NCBI GenBank assembly: GCA_002396385.1
Contig: DGTD01000027.1
Span: forward strand, 27,126 to 40,764
Direction: 5' to 3'
Length of the DNA: 13,639 nt
DNA from: Bacteroidales bacterium UBA4345
GTDB lineage: Bacteria > Bacteroidota > Bacteroidia > Bacteroidales > Paludibacteraceae
Shown here: positions 7,507 through 13,639 of the stretch, piece after piece
Numbering within the stretch: position 1 is the stretch's first letter
Layout: every line of letters begins with the position of its first letter
Made by a program: the position numbers and the translations under genes
The notes under the pieces: model-generated
What the model was told of the DNA's origin: nothing
The model's database searches: none
The model's input: the letters and a program-made list of their open reading frames with translations, nothing else

Positions 7507-8704
7507 AGAAGGGTGGAAAGTACAAACATTGGGAACAATTTGCGATTTCCAAAATGGTTTTGCTTTTAAAAGCAATTCATTCTGTGAAACAGGCGTTGGT
7601 GTCGTGAGAATTTCCGACATTCAAAATGGGGAGGTTTCTACAGAGAAAATGACCTATGTGGATCCCCACAAAATTAATGATGACCTTTCAAATTTTAAGG
7701 TCCGTCCTAATGATATTCTGATTGCGATGTCAGGCGGTACTACAGGAAAACTCGGTATCAATAAAACTGGAAAAGAATTCTTTCAAAATCAGCGAGTTGG
7801 ATTATTTCGAGAACATAAAGATAAACTTAACCATTTGTATCTTTACTACTTTCTCCAAACAAAAACAGAAGAAAGTCTAAGAATCGCAGCAGGTGCGGCA
7901 CAACCAAACTTAAGCACAAGTCAGATAAAAGGATTTGAAATCCCCGTTCCCCCTCTCTCCGAGCAGGACCGCATCGTAAAGAAGTTGGACGAAGCCTTTG
8001 CGAAGATAGACGGACTAAAGCAGAATGCCGAAAAAGGGCTTCAAGCGGTTAAGGATTTGTGGCAAGCGTCAGTAAACAATATTTTTTCGAAATTTAATAA
8101 TAACACAAAACTTTCTGAATTAGCTAAAATTTCTAGTGGCTTTGCTTTCAAAAGCAATTTATTTGAAAAAGAAGGTAAATATCAGATTTTAAGAATTGGT
8201 AATGTAAAACAAGGGAAAATCCTTTTAAAGAGCTCGCCAATTTTCATTAATAAAATAGATTCTGTAGATCTAAAAAAAGCAGAACTTTTAATCAATGATT
8301 TGGTAATAACGCAAACAGGAACAAAGAACAAAAGAGATTACGGTTTCGTATCTTTAATACAGAAGGAGAACCTACTTTTGAATCAACGAGTAGCAAGAGT
8401 TAGGGTTACAGATTCGAATTTCACTCCAAAGTTCTTTCTTTATTTCTCTTACACTGAATCATTTAAATCTCAATATTTTGCAAATGAAGGTGGAGCTGTT
8501 GGGCAAGGAAATGTTGGTATTTCGGCACTTACAGATATGCTTGTTCCTTATCCTAATCCAGAAATTCAAAAAGAGGTCGTAAATACATTAGATAGAATCA
8601 ATCTTATTTGTCAAGAAATTCAAACCAATTACGACCAAGAACTCACCGAATACGAAGCCTTAAAGCAGAGCATACTGCGTAAGGCATTCAGTGGCGAACT
8701 ATAA
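7502..8704 (+). CDS. hsdS: Type I restriction-modification system, specificity subunit HsdS
   Basis: Binds the bipartite DNA target for both modification and restriction complexes. The 400-residue protein has the usual pseudo-symmetric layout: TRD1 (about residues 1-149), central conserved helix PPLSEQDRIVKKLDEAF (150-166) and its continuation to about 198, TRD2 (about 199-365), and a C-terminal conserved helix ending EALKQSILRKAFSGEL. Both TRDs open with the same GFAFKSN segment (Gly19 and Gly213). The two conserved helices are host-like in composition (29 of 60 G+C at 7981-8040) while TRD2 is very AT-rich (17 of 60 at 8281-8340), as expected from TRD exchange. The target sequence cannot be read from the protein. 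The frame is intact and no inverted half-hsdS copy or invertase lies nearby. Confidence 0.95.
   Translation: MKEGWKVQTLGTICDFQNGFAFKSNSFCETGVGVVRISDIQNGEVSTEKMTYVDPHKINDDLSNFKVRPNDILIAMSGGTTGKLGINKTGKEFFQNQRVGLFREHKDKLNHLYLYYFLQTKTEESLRIAAGAAQPNLSTSQIKGFEIPVPPLSEQDRIVKKLDEAFAKIDGLKQNAEKGLQAVKDLWQASVNNIFSKFNNNTKLSELAKISSGFAFKSNLFEKEGKYQILRIGNVKQGKILLKSSPIFINKIDSVDLKKAELLINDLVITQTGTKNKRDYGFVSLIQKENLLLNQRVARVRVTDSNFTPKFFLYFSYTESFKSQYFANEGGAVGQGNVGISALTDMLVPYPNPEIQKEVVNTLDRINLICQEIQTNYDQELTEYEALKQSILRKAFSGEL
7556..8163 (+). repeat. Imperfect 26-bp direct repeat at the start of the two HsdS TRDs
   Basis: Bases 7556-7581 and 8138-8163 differ at 3 of 26 positions, the first two being synonymous, and encode GFAFKSN in both. 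The first copy contains the 14-bp palindrome TGCTTTTAAAAGCA. The repeat marks equivalent points of the two target-recognition domains and could mediate domain shuffling. Confidence 0.7.
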
Positions 8705-8715
8705 AATACACTCCA

Positions 8716-9369
8716 ATGGGAAGGAAAGTGATAAGCAACTTGAAAATGCAAGAACTCAACGGTGTGAGAGAGCTTGTGTGTAAGGACAAAAGCGGGAAAT
8801 TCCGCCCTTTGTTCAAAAAACAAGGCAGTATGGATGGCGCTTGCGCTACCTATTCGCTAATCATGAATCTACTTATCCTACAGTGCATTTATGAAAGTGA
8901 TACCCACATTAAGGTCCAACACAAAAATCAGAACACCAAGCGATTGTTTAGGGTTTTCTGTGAGGATTATGGTATGCATCGGGATGGTCAGTCTTATTAC
9001 AAAATGAAGAAACTAATAGAATCAAGTTTCTCCAATGTTGTCTCCGTTGAACACAAACTGACTAAAAACATGTCTGCACTTTCTGTTATAAGAGAGTGTA
9101 TAGATGATGACAAACCTATCATTATCAGTATTGCTAATGCAAGCTACGCCCATGCTATGCTTGCCATAGGTTATGAAAACGATGGTGAAGACATAAAACG
9201 GATAATGTGTCTTGATCCTGATGGCGGCTATATACACGGACAAAAGAGGTGGAACGCCACTATCGATGTTCTATCTGCAAACAGATTTAATTATACATCT
9301 GATTTTGAGGGAATTTCAAGAAAAGACACCGTGCAGTTAGAAGATGTTCTCATTCTTTCAAAAATCTAA
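8716..9369 (+). CDS. Predicted papain-like (C39-like) cysteine peptidase in the restriction operon
   Basis: A 217-residue protein with no restriction-enzyme motif. It shows the ordered residues of a papain-fold peptidase: Gln36 (oxyanion-hole position) and Cys43 in QGSMDGACATYS, followed by a hydrophobic helix (SLIMNLLILQC), then His146 in ANASYAHAMLAIGYEND at the start of a strand, then Asp167 in CLDPDGG. The Gln-x6-Cys spacing and the HAMLAIGY and DPDGG contexts are those of C39-like and papain-like enzymes. No signal peptide or membrane segment is seen, so it should act in the cytoplasm. The ATG lies 11 bases after the hsdS stop and the next gene begins 12 bases after its stop, so it is firmly inside the operon. 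It is AT-richer than hsdR (20 of 60 G+C at 9061-9120). Fold prediction is reasonably supported. Activity, substrate and role are inference, and a transglutaminase or deamidase of the same fold is an alternative. Confidence 0.72.
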   Translation: MGRKVISNLKMQELNGVRELVCKDKSGKFRPLFKKQGSMDGACATYSLIMNLLILQCIYESDTHIKVQHKNQNTKRLFRVFCEDYGMHRDGQSYYKMKKLIESSFSNVVSVEHKLTKNMSALSVIRECIDDDKPIIISIANASYAHAMLAIGYENDGEDIKRIMCLDPDGGYIHGQKRWNATIDVLSANRFNYTSDFEGISRKDTVQLEDVLILSKI

Positions 9370-9381
9370 GAATTACGTATT

Positions 9382-11706
9382 ATGAACGAATCCGATACCC
9401 GGCTACATAAGATAGATCCACAACTCAAAGCCAGCGGTTGGGGAAGTGGAGACAGCCTGATAAAGACCGAATATAAAATTACCAACGGCCGAATCAGTGC
9501 AACAGTTAAGGCTGTTCCAAAGAAAGCAGACTACATCCTTATTCATAAGGGTGTAAAGCTTGCGGTGGTGGAAGCCAAGAGCGACGAAGTTGGCTATAAG
9601 GAAGGGGTGATGCAGGCGAAGGAATATGCCAAGAAACTCTGCATCCGCTTTACCTATGCCACCGATGGCGACCATATCTACTTTATGGATATGTCCACTG
9701 GGGAAGAACACGATGTAGATGCGTTCCCTACTCCAGATGAACTTTGGAATATGACCTTCGGTGATGTAGACGAATGGCGCGACAAGTTCAACGCCCAACC
9801 TCTGTACCTTACAGAAGGCAGAAATCCACGCTACTACCAGGAAATTGCCATCAACAAGACCCTTGAAGCTATTGCCAAAGGGCGTGACCGCATACTGCTT
9901 ACCCTTGCCACCGGTACGGGTAAGACCTTTATCGCCTTCCAAATCTCCTACAAGCTGTTTGAGACCAAGTGGAATGTGAAAAAAACGGGCAACCGTCCGA
10001 GAATCCTTTTCCTAACGGACCGCAACATCTTGGCAGACCAAGGATTCAGCGGGTTCTTCGGTTTCAAACAGGACGCATTGGTGCGTATCGACCCGAAAAG
10101 CATACGCAAGGACGGCAAAGTGCCGACCAACGGCAGCGTGTTCTTCACCATCTTCCAAACCTTCTTGACCAAGAACGGTGAGGAAGTCAACTACGGCCAG
10201 TACCACAAGGATTTCTTCGACCTCATCATCATCGACGAGTGTCACCGAGGCGGTGCCAAAGACGAAAGCAACTGGCGCAAGATTATGGAATACTTCGACG
10301 AGGCCGTGCAGATAGGTTTAACCGCCACACCAAGATGTGACGTGAATGCCGACACCTACAAGTATTTCGGAGAACCTGTTTACCGCTATTCGCTAAGGGA
10401 TGGTATTGAAGACGGATTCTTAACGCCGTTCCGCCACTGCAAGATGCAGAGCAACATCGACGACTACATCTACAATCCAGAAGACGAAGTGGTTAGCGGA
10501 GATGTAGAAGAAGGACGTGTATATACGGAGACAGACTTTTACAACGGCAATATCGTCATAAAAGACCGTGACCGTGCAAGGGTGAAGGAGTTTATGAAGT
10601 ATGTCGGCATCAACGAAAAAACGCTGGTGTTCTGTGCCACCCAAAACCATGCTGCAGCCATAAGGGACATGATAAACCAGGAAGCGAAGGCACTTGGCAA
10701 TACCAATCCGAATTTCTGTGTGCGTGTAACAGCCAACGATGGGAAGCAGGGCGAACAATACCTAAAAGAGTTCCAAGACAACGAGAAGATGATACCAACC
10801 ATCCTCACCACCTCACAGAAGTTGAGTACGGGAGTGGATGCCTTGAACGTACGCAACATTGTGTTGCTGAGACCTGTAAACAGTATGGTAGAGTTCAAGC
10901 AGATAATAGGTCGCGGGACTCGCCTATACGAAGGAAAATACTATTTCACCATTTACGATTTCGTCAAGGCTTACGAGAAGTTCAACGATAGGGACTGGGA
11001 TGGCGAACCCGTATGCTCTAAGTGCGATAACAATCCCTGCACTTGTGAGGAAACTGAAACGAAAACTAAATATCGAGTCTTGGTAAATCCAATTCCAGGA
11101 GCAGAAGAACCTGATGAAGAATACAAGAAGAAGGAACCGCTTGAAATCCGCCTTTCCGACGGCACAAAACGCAACATTCAGCATATCAAGACCGACATGT
11201 TCTGGGGTGCAGACGGCAAACCAGTCAGCACAGACGAGTTTATCAGAAGCATGTTCGGCAAATTACCAGAGTTTTTCAAAGATTCTGCCGACCTGCACAA
11301 ACAGTGGTCCAACCCCGACACCCGAAAGGCTTTGCTCGAAAAGCTAGAAGCGGCGGGGTTCGGTACAGAAAACTTGAAGAAAATCCGCACCCTTATCAAT
11401 GCAGACAACTGCGACCTAATGGATGTGCTTGAGTTTATCGAATACAACAGTACACCAATAGCCCGAATGGAACGTGCCGTAAGAGCGGAGGAATACAGAA
11501 AGACACTCAGCGAAAAGCAGAACGAGTTTGTTGACTTCCTATTGCAGACCTACGTCAATTCGGGTATCGACGAAATGGGAACGGACAAGCTTCCTGCCTT
11601 GCTCGGCCTCAAATTCGGTTCTATTCCAGATGGCATCAACGCCATGGGAGGTGCACTTCAAGCTCGTGCTGTATTCTTTGGAGTACAAGAAAAATTATAT
11701 CAGTAA
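9382..11706 (+). CDS. hsdR: Type I restriction-modification system, restriction/translocase subunit HsdR
   Basis: Motor and nuclease subunit that translocates and cuts unmodified DNA when bound to HsdM/HsdS. The 774-residue protein has an N-terminal PD-(D/E)XK nuclease domain (Asp50 in KKADYILI, Glu64-x-Lys66 in VVEAKS) and a superfamily 2 helicase core: Walker A LATGTGKT (175-182), motif II DECH (285-288), motif III-type TATP (314-317) and motif VI QIIGRGTR (507-514). A C-terminal region resembling EcoEI-type R subunits follows. A four-Cys cluster (Cys545, 548, 553, 555) could bind zinc. The length fits the shorter EcoEI-like class rather than the roughly 1000-residue EcoR124/EcoKI types. 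All catalytic motifs are intact, so restriction should be active. Composition is host-like (31 of 60 G+C at 10201-10260). Confidence 0.95.
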   Translation: MNESDTRLHKIDPQLKASGWGSGDSLIKTEYKITNGRISATVKAVPKKADYILIHKGVKLAVVEAKSDEVGYKEGVMQAKEYAKKLCIRFTYATDGDHIYFMDMSTGEEHDVDAFPTPDELWNMTFGDVDEWRDKFNAQPLYLTEGRNPRYYQEIAINKTLEAIAKGRDRILLTLATGTGKTFIAFQISYKLFETKWNVKKTGNRPRILFLTDRNILADQGFSGFFGFKQDALVRIDPKSIRKDGKVPTNGSVFFTIFQTFLTKNGEEVNYGQYHKDFFDLIIIDECHRGGAKDESNWRKIMEYFDEAVQIGLTATPRCDVNADTYKYFGEPVYRYSLRDGIEDGFLTPFRHCKMQSNIDDYIYNPEDEVVSGDVEEGRVYTETDFYNGNIVIKDRDRARVKEFMKYVGINEKTLVFCATQNHAAAIRDMINQEAKALGNTNPNFCVRVTANDGKQGEQYLKEFQDNEKMIPTILTTSQKLSTGVDALNVRNIVLLRPVNSMVEFKQIIGRGTRLYEGKYYFTIYDFVKAYEKFNDRDWDGEPVCSKCDNNPCTCEETETKTKYRVLVNPIPGAEEPDEEYKKKEPLEIRLSDGTKRNIQHIKTDMFWGADGKPVSTDEFIRSMFGKLPEFFKDSADLHKQWSNPDTRKALLEKLEAAGFGTENLKKIRTLINADNCDLMDVLEFIEYNSTPIARMERAVRAEEYRKTLSEKQNEFVDFLLQTYVNSGIDEMGTDKLPALLGLKFGSIPDGINAMGGALQARAVFFGVQEKLYQ

Positions 11707-11745
11707 AATAGAAACTTTGCCAGAATAATAAAAGTAGAAACGAAA

Positions 11746-11774
11746 AAGCACGACCAAGGGGAATGGTCGTGCTT
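11746..11774. terminator. Bidirectional intrinsic terminator between hsdR and rng
   Basis: AAGCACGACCA (11746-11756) pairs perfectly with TGGTCGTGCTT (11764-11774) across a 7-base loop. On the minus strand the stem runs straight into TTTTT, a good intrinsic terminator for rng. On the plus strand the tail is CATTTTT, serving the restriction operon. It sits between the two convergent genes. Confidence 0.88.
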
Positions 11775-11831
11775 CATTTTTCAGCAGGGATTGTTATCAG
11801 CAAGAGCCCTAAAAAGAACACCAGACGAGAA

Positions 11832-13427
11832 TCAGTCGTCTTGGCATTTGTTGAGTTCGTCGGTATCGGGATTATCGTTGAGATTGATAATATCGCCATT
11901 GCTGTCAACAAAGCGCGATTGAAGGAATCCCAAGTTCTGGTCGGCCAAGACCTTGACACCGAACATCTTTTTCCATCTGTGCTTAATGGAAGAGAAGAAC
12001 CACCCTTTAGAGACAAACGACTCGACAAACGGGTGGATGTAAAGTTTAAAGTTGTTAATTTTGAGCGTATTCCTCACAAAATCCATTTTTCCCTCCAATT
12101 CATCAGTAAAGAGGAGAGACGGTTGTGCGACACCCTTACCGTGACAAGTAGGGCAAACCTCCTCGGTTTCGACCGTCATAGCAGGCCGAACCCTTTGGCG
12201 GGTAATCTGCATCAGTCCGAACTTACTGAGTTGCAAGATATTGTGTCTTGCGCGATCTTTCGCCATATTGTCGCGCATACGTTCAAAGAGTTTTTGTCTG
12301 TTTTCGGGTTTGACCATATCGATGAAGTCGATGACAATGATGCCCCCAATATCTCTCAAGCGGAGTTGGTGAGCAATTTCATCGGCGGCAGCGAGGTTGA
12401 CCTCAATAGCGTTCATTTCCTGGTCATATCCGGCTTTCGACTTGTTACCACTGTTAACATCAACGACATGCATGGCCTCGGTTTTCTCGATAATGAGATA
12501 AGCTCCGTTTTTGAAAGAAACAGTCCTACCGAAAGACGATTTCAGCTGTTTAGTGATGTTGAAGTGGTCGAAAATAGGTTGGTCGTTGTTGTAGAGTTTA
12601 ACAATCGACTCCTTTTCAGGGGCAATGAAGCGGACGTAATCACAAATTTGGTGAAAAGTCTCCTTTTCGTTGACGAAAATGCTATCGAACGAAGGATTAA
12701 AGATGTCACGGAGAATGGAAACGGTACGCGAGCACTCTTGGTAAAGCAGTTGGGGCTCCTTATTGCGGTCGATAGAAGCGACCGCATTGTTCCATTTCTT
12801 AACAAGTTCGTTCAGTTCGAAAGAAAGTTCTTCCTGCGACCTCCCCTCAGCCACAGTACGGACAATAACACCGAAATTTTTCGGTTTGCACTTGCGGAGC
12901 ATAGTCTTAATACGTCCACGCTCCTCACCCGACTTAATCTTCTGCGAAACATAGATTTTATCGGCGAACGGCATAAGCACAATGTACCGTCCGGCGATAG
13001 AAATTTCGGAAGTGAGCCGGGGTCCTTTAGTGTTAATAGGCTCCTTAGCAATTTGGACGAGAATTTCGAGACCTTTATCAAGCACCTCGGTAATAGACCC
13101 GTTTTTGCTAATTTCCTTTTGCATTTGGAGTTTGGAAACAGCCGCCACCTTCTTACCATTGGAGATAACGCCCTTGGTGAAAGCCACCATAGAGCGGAAC
13201 TGCGGACCGAGGTCCTGGTAATGAAGGAAGGCACTACGTTCGTACCCCACGTCAACGAATGCAGCATTGAGCTCCGGCATAATTTTCCTCACCTTAGCGA
13301 GGTAAATGTCGCCAACAGCGAAAGAAGCCTTACCGTTCTCCCTGTTCAGTTCAGCGAGCCGTCCGTCTTCCAAAAGAGCGATGTTGACGTTCGAGCCTTG
13401 GGCATCGATAACTAATTCGTTTTTCAC
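11832..13427 (-). CDS. rng: Ribonuclease G (RNase E/G family endoribonuclease)
   Basis: Endoribonuclease of the RNase E/G family that acts in rRNA 5' maturation and mRNA decay. The 531-residue protein has an S1-type RNA-binding domain near the N terminus (about residues 38-115, VGDIYLAKVRKIMPELNAAFVDVGY), a 5'-sensor region (STKGPRLTSEISIAGRYIVLMP motif split near 155-180), and the DNase I-like catalytic core with its metal ligands Asp323 (VVDVNSGNKS) and Asp367 (VIDFIDM). The zinc-link CPTCHGKG follows (Cys425, Cys428). Their order and spacing match E. coli RNase E (Asp303/Asp346, Cys404/Cys407). The start is GTG at 13427, giving VKNELVIDAQG, with no Shine-Dalgarno but an A/T-rich leader. 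It is convergent with hsdR. It lies downstream of the COX24-like small gene on the same strand, an arrangement I recall from other Bacteroidota. The C-terminal scaffold of RNase E is absent. Confidence 0.95.
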   Translation of the reverse strand: MKNELVIDAQGSNVNIALLEDGRLAELNRENGKASFAVGDIYLAKVRKIMPELNAAFVDVGYERSAFLHYQDLGPQFRSMVAFTKGVISNGKKVAAVSKLQMQKEISKNGSITEVLDKGLEILVQIAKEPINTKGPRLTSEISIAGRYIVLMPFADKIYVSQKIKSGEERGRIKTMLRKCKPKNFGVIVRTVAEGRSQEELSFELNELVKKWNNAVASIDRNKEPQLLYQECSRTVSILRDIFNPSFDSIFVNEKETFHQICDYVRFIAPEKESIVKLYNNDQPIFDHFNITKQLKSSFGRTVSFKNGAYLIIEKTEAMHVVDVNSGNKSKAGYDQEMNAIEVNLAAADEIAHQLRLRDIGGIIVIDFIDMVKPENRQKLFERMRDNMAKDRARHNILQLSKFGLMQITRQRVRPAMTVETEEVCPTCHGKGVAQPSLLFTDELEGKMDFVRNTLKINNFKLYIHPFVESFVSKGWFFSSIKHRWKKMFGVKVLADQNLGFLQSRFVDSNGDIINLNDNPDTDELNKCQDD

Positions 13428-13466
13428 TATAAAAAAAAGTTAAACAATATGTGCTTATAAAACAAA

Positions 13467-13500
13467 GAACAAACCTGAGAAGAAATCTGCAGATTTGTTC
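13467..13500 (-). terminator. Hairpin in the leader between the small basic protein gene and rng
   Basis: On the minus strand GAACAAATCTG (13500-13490) pairs with CAGGTTTGTTC (13477-13467), with one G-U wobble, and is followed by the T-rich TTTGTTTTATAAG. It could end transcripts of the upstream small gene or act as an attenuator or stability element in the rng leader. It lies 40 bases before the rng GTG. A smaller 6-bp hairpin (TAAGGC/GCCTTA, 13536-13550) directly follows the stop of the small gene. Confidence 0.5.
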
Positions 13501-13550
13501 CTTTGCTTTTTGTCGACATAAAGAAGACAAACATATAAGGCCAAGCCTTA

Positions 13551-13639
13551 TTACTTCTTCTTGTGACGATCCTTCTTTAGACGCTTTTTACGCTTGTGGG
13601 TCGCCATTTTATGTCTTTTTCTTTTCTTTCCGCTTGGCA
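13551..13639 (-). CDS. AURKAIP1/COX24 (mS38-like) domain small basic protein, cut by window edge
   Basis: On the minus strand the frame ending in TAA (13553-13551) reads PSGKKRKRHKMATHKRKKR then LKKDRHKKK. The bases at the edge are TGCC, so if the next base outside the window is A the full protein starts MPSGKK and is 29 residues long, with only the first base of its start codon missing. An internal ATG at residue 12 (MATHKRKK) is a less likely start. About two thirds of residues are Lys, Arg or His, which points to RNA or ribosome binding. The sequence matches my recollection of very short Bacteroidota proteins annotated as AURKAIP1/COX24 domain proteins, a family that includes the mitochondrial ribosomal protein mS38. 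It lies 123 bases upstream of rng on the same strand. Confidence 0.75.
   Translation of the reverse strand, partial: PSGKKRKRHKMATHKRKKRLKKDRHKKK

Noticed and set aside
7502..8704. Phase-variable inverting hsdS
   Set aside because: Only one hsdS is present. No second or partial hsdS, no long inverted repeats and no recombinase gene are in the window.
9382..11706. HsdR as truncated because it is only 774 residues
   Set aside because: Nuclease, Walker A, DECH, TATP and motif VI are all present with a C-terminal region, and EcoEI-like R subunits are of about this size.
11763..13415. 550-residue open frame on the plus strand opposite rng
   Set aside because: It is antisense to a clear RNase G with all catalytic motifs, has no recognisable domain, and its openness follows from codon bias of rng.
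1..13639. CRISPR arrays, tRNA genes, insertion sequences or integrase sites
   Set aside because: No regularly spaced repeats, cloverleaf-like sequence, transposase or integrase motifs were seen. The 15-bp repeat around the nuclease gene is not accompanied by a transposase.

Overview
The window looks like a chromosomal segment of a Bacteroidota species, probably order Bacteroidales and possibly Prevotella-like. The clues are the RNase G sequence type, a tiny Lys/Arg-rich COX24/mS38-type protein upstream of it, AT-rich leaders mostly without Shine-Dalgarno sequences, and TAnnTTTG-type promoter -7 elements. The genus is a guess. Hand counts give roughly 48-52% G+C in sampled stretches of host-like genes and about 30% in parts of the inserted genes.

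Left part (1-4565): the 3' nine-tenths of alaS (alanyl-tRNA synthetase) runs in from the left edge and ends at a strong hairpin. A membrane-anchored GH25 lysozyme-like gene and a class I SAM-dependent methyltransferase gene follow on the same strand. A small convergent gene for a very hydrophobic protein of unknown function closes this part. These are ordinary chromosomal genes.

Central part (4891-11706): a compact five-gene operon on the plus strand encodes a complete type I restriction-modification system, hsdM, hsdS and hsdR, with two extra genes. A DUF1016/YhcG-type PDDEXK nuclease gene sits between hsdM and hsdS. A 217-residue protein with the Gln/Cys/His/Asp signature of papain-like (C39-like) cysteine peptidases sits between hsdS and hsdR. 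The first three genes are joined by ATGA start/stop overlaps and the last three by gaps of 11 and 12 bases, so all five are probably co-transcribed and translationally coupled. A 15-bp direct repeat brackets the nuclease gene exactly, which suggests it entered an older hsdM-hsdS junction without breaking the coupling. The nuclease gene and the HsdS target-recognition domains are clearly more AT-rich than hsdM, hsdR and the HsdS central spacer, so the locus is a mosaic. The candidate for a new biological system is the peptidase paired with the restriction genes.

Right part (11746-13639): a bidirectional terminator separates hsdR from a convergent rng (RNase G) gene on the minus strand, which uses a GTG start. 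Upstream of rng, cut by the window edge at what appears to be the first base of its start codon, is a 29-residue Lys/Arg-rich protein of the AURKAIP1/COX24 (mS38-like) type. No tRNA, rRNA, CRISPR array, transposase or integrase was seen.
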